Assembly: GCA_964579735.1 (NCBI GenBank) | Contig: CAZOHH010000051.1 | Coordinates: 1 to 16,950 of the forward strand | Direction: 5' to 3' | Length of the DNA stretch: 16,950 nucleotides | From: CAILLO01 sp964579735 | GTDB taxonomy: Bacteria; Bacillota; Clostridia; Saccharofermentanales; UBA5734 | Shown: piece by piece, positions 12,495-16,950 of the stretch | Numbering within the stretch: position 1 is the first letter of the stretch | Layout: each line of letters opens with the position of its first letter | Notes under the pieces: generated by a model | What the model was told of the DNA's origin: nothing | Seen by the model: only the letters and a program-made list of their open reading frames with translations | Databases searched by the model: none | Translations under genes and position numbers: made by a program

Positions 12495-13882
12495 TGGCCT
12501 TCGAGAAGACCATGGAAAAGGTCGTCGCCCTGGCGAAGAACCGCGGATACGTCTATCCCGGCTCCGAAATCTACGGCGGTCTCGCGAATTCCTGGGATTA
12601 CGGTCCCCTCGGCGTAGAACTCAAGAACAACGTCAAGAAGGCCTGGTGGCAGAAGTTCGTCCAGGAGAACCCGCACAACGTGGGCGTCGACTGCGCGATC
12701 CTGATGAACCCCCAGGTCTGGGTCGCGTCCGGTCACGTCGGCGGCTTCAGCGACCCGCTGATCGACTGCAGGTCCTGCAAGACGCGCCACCGCGCCGACA
12801 AGCTCGTCGAGGACTGGAACCTCGCGAACGGGGATTCCACGGCCGTCGAAGGCTGGACCGACGCGCAGCTGATGGAGTGGATCCGCACCAAAGGCGTGGC
12901 GTGCCCCTCCTGTGGGAGCAAGGACTTCACCGACGTCCGCAAGTTCAACCTGATGTTCAAGACCTTCCAGGGCGTGACCGAGGACAGCAAGGCCGAACTG
13001 TACCTTCGCCCAGAGACCGCACAGGGGATCTTCGTCAACTTCAAGAACGTGCAGCGCACCACGCGCCGCAAGATTCCCTTCGGCATCGCCCAGATCGGCA
13101 AGGCCTTCCGCAACGAGATCACGCCGGGAAACTTCACGTTCCGGACCCGCGAGTTCGAGCAGATGGAGCTGGAATTCTTCTGCGAGCCTGGCACCGATCT
13201 GGAGTGGTTCCACTACTGGAAGGACTTCTGTCACCAGTGGCTGCTGTCCCTCGGCATGAAGGACGCGAGCCTTCGTCTCCGCGACCATGGCCCCGAGGAG
13301 CTTTCGTTCTATTCCAACGCCACCACCGACTTCGAGTTCCTGTTCCCCTTCGGCTGGGGCGAGCTCTGGGGCGTCGCCGACCGCACGGACTACGACCTGA
13401 AGCAGCACATCGAGCACTCGAAGGACGATCTCTCCTATTTCGACCCGGCCACGAACGCCAAGTACGTCCCGTACTGCATCGAGCCCTCGCTCGGTGCCGA
13501 CCGGGTCGCTCTGGCCTTCCTGTGCGACGCCTATGACGAGGAGGAGATCGCCCCGGGCGACGTACGCACCGTCCTGCGTCTGCACCCCGCCCTCGCTCCG
13601 ATCAAGGTCGCGATCCTGCCCCTTTCGAGCAAGCTGTCCGAAGAGGCCGAGGTGGTCTATAGAACCCTCACGAAGAAATTCCCCTGCGAGTTCGACGACC
13701 GTCAGTCCATCGGCAAGCGCTATCGCCGCCAGGACGAGATCGGCACGCCGTATTGCATCACCTACGACTTCCAGTCCCAGGAGGACCGCTGCGTGACCGT
13801 TCGCGAGCGCGACTCGATGCAGCAGGTCCGTGTCCCCATCGATACCCTTCCCGCCTGGTTCGAAGGGCGGTTCGACTTCTGA
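12494..13882 (+). CDS. glyS: Glycyl-tRNA synthetase, homodimeric class II type
   Basis: The 462-aa product is the single-chain alpha2-type enzyme found in many Gram-positive bacteria, not the two-gene GlyQ/GlyS form. YPGSEIYGGLANSWDYGPLG (21-40) is the family start. Cys92/Cys95 and Cys137/Cys140 form a zinc-binding-like set in the insertion. RPETAQGIF and motif 2 (about 205-229, FRNEITPGNF) follow, and motif 3 is EPSLGADRVALAFL. Residues from about 365 form the anticodon-binding domain, with PIKVAILPLSSKL and RRQDEIGTPYCITYD. It charges tRNA-Gly. It starts inside the rpoZ stop (TGATG) and is likely the last gene of the yicC operon. Some annotations call this enzyme glyQS. Confidence 0.97.
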   Translation: MAFEKTMEKVVALAKNRGYVYPGSEIYGGLANSWDYGPLGVELKNNVKKAWWQKFVQENPHNVGVDCAILMNPQVWVASGHVGGFSDPLIDCRSCKTRHRADKLVEDWNLANGDSTAVEGWTDAQLMEWIRTKGVACPSCGSKDFTDVRKFNLMFKTFQGVTEDSKAELYLRPETAQGIFVNFKNVQRTTRRKIPFGIAQIGKAFRNEITPGNFTFRTREFEQMELEFFCEPGTDLEWFHYWKDFCHQWLLSLGMKDASLRLRDHGPEELSFYSNATTDFEFLFPFGWGELWGVADRTDYDLKQHIEHSKDDLSYFDPATNAKYVPYCIEPSLGADRVALAFLCDAYDEEEIAPGDVRTVLRLHPALAPIKVAILPLSSKLSEEAEVVYRTLTKKFPCEFDDRQSIGKRYRRQDEIGTPYCITYDFQSQEDRCVTVRERDSMQQVRVPIDTLPAWFEGRFDF

Positions 13883-13922
13883 CGGAACACCACTGATTGA
13901 AAACATGAAGAACACCGGAAAG

Positions 13923-13946
13923 CATAATGCAAAGGGAGGAACTGAA
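13923..13946 (+). promoter_or_regulatory. Weak candidate -10 box and ribosome binding site of ppdK
   Basis: CATAAT (13923-13928) is a five-of-six match to the -10 consensus. The only TTGAAA nearby (13897-13902) is 20 bases away, longer than usual, so the promoter is doubtful. AAAGGGAGGA (13931-13940) is a strong ribosome binding site seven bases upstream of the ATG at 13947. The 64-base spacer from glyS holds nothing else visible. Confidence 0.33.
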
Positions 13947-16589
13947 ATGGTCAAGTACGTCTACATGTTCTCCGAAGGAAACGCCTCGATGCGCAATCTG
14001 CTCGGCGGCAAGGGTGCGAACCTCGCCGAGATGACCGGCATCGGACTGCCCGTCCCGCGCGGTTTCACCGTGACCACCGAGGCCTGCACCCGATACTACG
14101 ACGATGGCGAGAAGATCGCCAAGGAGATCGAGGACGAGATCTTCGCTTCCTTCGCCGTCACCGAGAAAACCGTCGGCAAGGTCTTCGGCGATCCGACGAA
14201 CCCATTCCTCGCCTCCGTCCGTTCCGGCTACCGCGCCAGCATGCCGGGGCAGATGGACACGACGCGCAACCTCGGTCTCAACGACGAAGTCGTCAAGGGA
14301 CTTGCGACATTGACAGGCAACGAGCGCTTCGCCTATGACAGCTACCGCCGCTTCATCTCCATGTTCGGCGACGTCGTCATGGACGTCCCGAAGGCCAAGT
14401 TCGACAAGATCCTCGAAGCCGTGAAGCACGAGAACGGTGCGAAGTTCGACACGGACCTGACCGCGGACCACCTCAAGGAAGTCGTCAAGCGCTTCCTGGT
14501 CCTCTACAAGGCCGAGAAGGGCACCGCCTTCCCGCAGGACCCCAGAGCCCAGCTGATCGAAGCCGTCAAGGCCGTGTTCCGCTCCTGGAACAACGAGCGT
14601 GCCAATGTCTATCGCCGCCTGAACGACATCCCCGGCAATTGGGGCACCGCCGTCAACGTGCAGGAGATGGTCTACGGAAACATGGGAGACACGTCCGGCA
14701 CGGGCGTCGCCTTCACCCGTGACCCCGCCACCGGCGAGGCCAAGCTCTACGGCGAGTTCCTGATGAACGCCCAGGGCGAGGATGTCGTGGCCGGCATCCG
14801 CACCCCGCAGACCATCGACCAGCTCCGCGACGTCATGCCCAAGGTCTACCAGCAGTTCGCCGACATCGCGAACAAGCTCGAGCGCCACTACAAGGACATG
14901 CAGGACATGGAGTTCACCATCGAGCGCGGCGAGCTCTTCATGCTGCAGACCCGCAACGGCAAGCGCACCGCCTTCGCCGCCCTCAAGGTCGCCGTCGACC
15001 TCGTGGAAGAGGGGATGATCACCAAGGAAGAAGCTCTCATGAAGATCGACCCGAAGCAGCTCGACGCGCTGCTGCACCCGGTCTTCGAGCCCAAGGCCCT
15101 CAAGGCCGCCCATGTCGTCGCCAAGGGCCTCAACGCCTCCCCGGGCGCCGCGACCGGCCGCATCGTCTTCTACGCCAAGGACGCCGTCCGCTTCGTCGAG
15201 GAGACGAAGGAGCCCGTGATCCTGGTCCGTCTCGAGACCTCTCCTGAAGACATCGAAGGAATGAACATCGCCAAGGGCATCCTGACCGGCCGCGGCGGAA
15301 TGACCTCCCACGCAGCCGTCGTGGCGCGCGGCATGGGCAAGTGCTGCGTCTCCGGATGCTCCTCGATCACCATCAACGAGGAAGAGAAGTACATGATCGA
15401 CGCCGAAGGGCGCCGCTACGCCGAAGGCGACTGGCTCTCCCTCGACGGCACGACCGGAAGCGTCTATGGAGAGAAGCTGCCGACCCAGAAGGCAGAGCTC
15501 ACCGGCGACTTCGGAACCATCATGGAGTGGGCGGACGCCGTCCGCAAGCTCAAGGTCCGCACGAACGCCGACACGCCGTTCGACGCCGAGAACGCCCGCA
15601 AGTTCGGCGCCGAAGGCATCGGCCTGACCCGCACCGAGCACATGTTCTTCGAAGCCGACCGCATCTTCGCGTTCCGCCAGATGATCGTCGCCACGGACGA
15701 GAAGGCCCGCCGCGTCGCCCTCGAGAAGATCCTCCCGATGCAGCGCGCCGATTTCGTCGGCATCTTCAAGGCCATGCAGGGATTCCCCGTCACGATCCGC
15801 CTGCTCGACCCGCCGCTGCACGAATTCCTCCCGACCGAAGCGGAAGACATCAAGAAGCTCGCCAAGGAACTGAACGTCACCGTCGCCTCCCTCGACGACA
15901 TCATCAAGAAGCTGCATGAACTCAACCCCATGATGGGCCACCGCGGATGCCGCCTCGCCGTCTCCTATCCGGAGATCGCGGAGATGCAGACCCGTGCCAT
16001 CATCGAAGCCGCCATCGAGATCCGGAAGTCCGGAAACACGATCATCCCCGAGATCATGATCCCGCTGGTCTGCGACATCAAGGAGCTCAAGTTCGTCAAG
16101 AACATCATCGTGAAGACCGCCGACGAGATCATCGCCCAGTCCGGCGTGACGCTCGAGTACATGGTGGGCACGATGATCGAGATCCCTCGTGCCGCCCTGA
16201 CCGCCGACGAGATCGCCACCGAGGCGGAATTCTTCAGCTTCGGCACCAACGACCTCACCCAGATGACCTACGGCCTCTCCCGCGATGACGCCGGCCGCAT
16301 CCTGGACGATTACTACAAGGCCAAGATCTTCGAGGCCGACCCCACCTCCAAGCTCGACACCATCGGCGTCGGCAAGCTCATGAAGATGGCCTGCGACCTC
16401 GGAAAGCAGACGCGTCCCAACATCAAGCTCGGCATCTGCGGCGAACATGGCGGTGACCCCTCGTCGATCACGTTCTGCCACAACATCGGGCTGACCTACG
16501 TGTCCTGCTCCCCCTTCCGCGTGCCGATCGCACGTCTCGCAGCCGCCCAGGCCGCCCTCTCCAAGGGCGACAACCTCGGTCAGAAGTAG
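13947..16589 (+). CDS. ppdK: Pyruvate, phosphate dikinase
   Basis: The 880-aa enzyme interconverts ATP, phosphate and pyruvate with AMP, diphosphate and PEP. The ATP-grasp domain opens with MRNLLGGKGANLAEMTGIGL. The swivelling domain has GGMTSHAAVVARGMG with phosphorylated His455 and the regulatory Thr453. The PEP/pyruvate barrel has GIGLTRTEHMFF, LDPPLHEFLP, SFGTNDLTQMTYG and the acid-base Cys831 in GICGEHGG. His455 and Cys831 fall at exactly the Clostridium symbiosum positions, which supports the start at 13947. The open frame reaches 13830, but that part overlaps glyS. In anaerobes PPDK often works in glycolysis or gluconeogenesis. No gene for its regulatory kinase/phosphatase is present between glyS and proS. 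Confidence 0.98.
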   Translation: MVKYVYMFSEGNASMRNLLGGKGANLAEMTGIGLPVPRGFTVTTEACTRYYDDGEKIAKEIEDEIFASFAVTEKTVGKVFGDPTNPFLASVRSGYRASMPGQMDTTRNLGLNDEVVKGLATLTGNERFAYDSYRRFISMFGDVVMDVPKAKFDKILEAVKHENGAKFDTDLTADHLKEVVKRFLVLYKAEKGTAFPQDPRAQLIEAVKAVFRSWNNERANVYRRLNDIPGNWGTAVNVQEMVYGNMGDTSGTGVAFTRDPATGEAKLYGEFLMNAQGEDVVAGIRTPQTIDQLRDVMPKVYQQFADIANKLERHYKDMQDMEFTIERGELFMLQTRNGKRTAFAALKVAVDLVEEGMITKEEALMKIDPKQLDALLHPVFEPKALKAAHVVAKGLNASPGAATGRIVFYAKDAVRFVEETKEPVILVRLETSPEDIEGMNIAKGILTGRGGMTSHAAVVARGMGKCCVSGCSSITINEEEKYMIDAEGRRYAEGDWLSLDGTTGSVYGEKLPTQKAELTGDFGTIMEWADAVRKLKVRTNADTPFDAENARKFGAEGIGLTRTEHMFFEADRIFAFRQMIVATDEKARRVALEKILPMQRADFVGIFKAMQGFPVTIRLLDPPLHEFLPTEAEDIKKLAKELNVTVASLDDIIKKLHELNPMMGHRGCRLAVSYPEIAEMQTRAIIEAAIEIRKSGNTIIPEIMIPLVCDIKELKFVKNIIVKTADEIIAQSGVTLEYMVGTMIEIPRAALTADEIATEAEFFSFGTNDLTQMTYGLSRDDAGRILDDYYKAKIFEADPTSKLDTIGVGKLMKMACDLGKQTRPNIKLGICGEHGGDPSSITFCHNIGLTYVSCSPFRVPIARLAAAQAALSKGDNLGQK

Positions 16590-16599
16590 ACCGCATGCT

Positions 16600-16670
16600 T
16601 CCGGCACACGCCGGATGAACGACCGGAGGGCCGTTTCCCCGCAAGGGGGGGCGGCCCTCGAGAAACGAGG
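16600..16670 (+). promoter_or_regulatory. Structured ppdK-proS spacer with competing hairpins
   Basis: A small hairpin TCCGGC-ACAC-GCCGGA spans 16600-16615. A 15-bp stem pairs 16626-16640 (GAGGGCCGTTTCCCC) with 16645-16659 around a GCAA tetraloop and includes three T/G wobbles. CCTCG (16656-16660) can instead pair with CGAGG (16666-16670), which contains the proS ribosome binding site. There is no T tract. It could be the ppdK terminator, a proS control element, or both. Confidence 0.5.
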
Positions 16671-16676
16671 CACCCC

Positions 16677-16950
16677 ATGCTCGTCTCCAGAATGTTTCTT
16701 CCCACCCAGCGGGAGGTCCCGTCCGAGGCCGAGATCGCCAGCCACCAGCTGATGCTGCGGGCCGGGCTCATGCGCAAGGTCGCATCGGGCATCTACGCCT
16801 TCCTGCCCCTCGGATACCGCGCTTTCCGCAAGGTGGAGGGCATCGTGCGCGAGGAGATGGACCGTGCCGGCGCCCAGGAACTGATCATGCCGGCCGTCCT
16901 GCCGGCGGAGACCTACATGGAGTCCGGACGCTGGAGCGTCTTCGGTCCGG
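16677..16950 (+). CDS. proS: Prolyl-tRNA synthetase, 3' truncated by window end
   Basis: Only the first 91 codons are in the window, but they are diagnostic of bacterial-type ProRS, which charges tRNA-Pro. They include MLVSRMFLPTQREVPSEAEI, SHQLMLRAGLMRKVASGIYA with FLPLG, and the class II motif 1 region (VREEMDRAGAQELIMPAVLP), then ESGRW. The ATG at 16677 has GAGG (16667-16670) six bases upstream. It is separated from ppdK by 87 bases of structured DNA. I see no T-box (no specifier hairpin or antiterminator) in that short spacer. Whether the editing insertion domain is present cannot be seen. Confidence 0.96.
   Translation, partial: MLVSRMFLPTQREVPSEAEIASHQLMLRAGLMRKVASGIYAFLPLGYRAFRKVEGIVREEMDRAGAQELIMPAVLPAETYMESGRWSVFGP

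Noticed and set aside
16590..16676. T-box riboswitch before proS
   Set aside because: The 87-base spacer is too short and shows no specifier hairpin, T-box sequence or terminator/antiterminator pair.
13758..16745. A 995-codon open frame on the minus strand opposite ppdK
   Set aside because: It is a shadow of ppdK codon bias. The protein is a low-complexity mixture of Gly, Asp, Leu, His and Val without family motifs or a credible start.

Overview
The window is a GC-rich bacterial chromosomal segment with all confident genes on the + strand. Several features point to a high-GC Bacillota (Firmicutes), Clostridia-like organism. These are the order yicC-remA-gmk-rpoZ (the same order as yloC-ylzA-gmk-yloH in Bacillus subtilis), an RsgI-type anti-sigma factor, an HPr paralogue with the Crh signature (Gln15, Ser46), and a PPDK whose catalytic residues fall at the Clostridium symbiosum numbers His455 and Cys831. 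Two runs of exactly 100 N mark scaffold gaps, so this is probably a draft or metagenome-assembled genome. The taxonomic call is inference from gene content only.

Layout. 1-951: 3' part of an RsgI-like membrane anti-sigma factor, cut by the window edge. 1013-1170: a promoter, tRNA-Ala(GGC) and an intrinsic terminator. 1173-1549: a non-coding 126-bp tandem repeat array, interrupted by the first gap, with short matches to the 3' end of the tRNA in both orientations. 1602-2621: a strong promoter, rplM-rpsI and a terminator. 2650-6907: a tightly packed run of an amidohydrolase, tsaE, tsaB, rimI and an amidase-signature enzyme. 6908-7007: the second gap. 7012-10028: a consensus promoter, then a Crh-like HPr paralogue, uvrC and a metallophosphoesterase. 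10050-13882: a promoter, then yicC, remA, gmk, rpoZ and glyS with overlapping or near-overlapping junctions. 13947-16589: ppdK. 16626-16670: a structured spacer. 16677-end: 5' part of proS.

The genes mostly serve the translation and nucleotide core: ribosomal proteins L13 and S9, tRNA t6A modification (TsaE, TsaB), N-terminal acetylation (RimI), charging of Gly and Pro tRNAs, GMP kinase, RNA polymerase omega, and an RNase-like YicC. Around this core sit DNA excision repair (UvrC), central PEP/pyruvate metabolism (PPDK) and regulators (RsgI-like, Crh-like, RemA).

I found no convincing undescribed multi-gene system; the window is largely housekeeping. The observations most worth checking are the tRNA-adjacent 126-bp repeat array, the Crh-like protein beside uvrC, the long acidic tail on RpoZ, the hairpin-rich spacers before rpoZ and proS, and the absence of tsaD and of a PPDK regulatory protein gene from places where they often occur.
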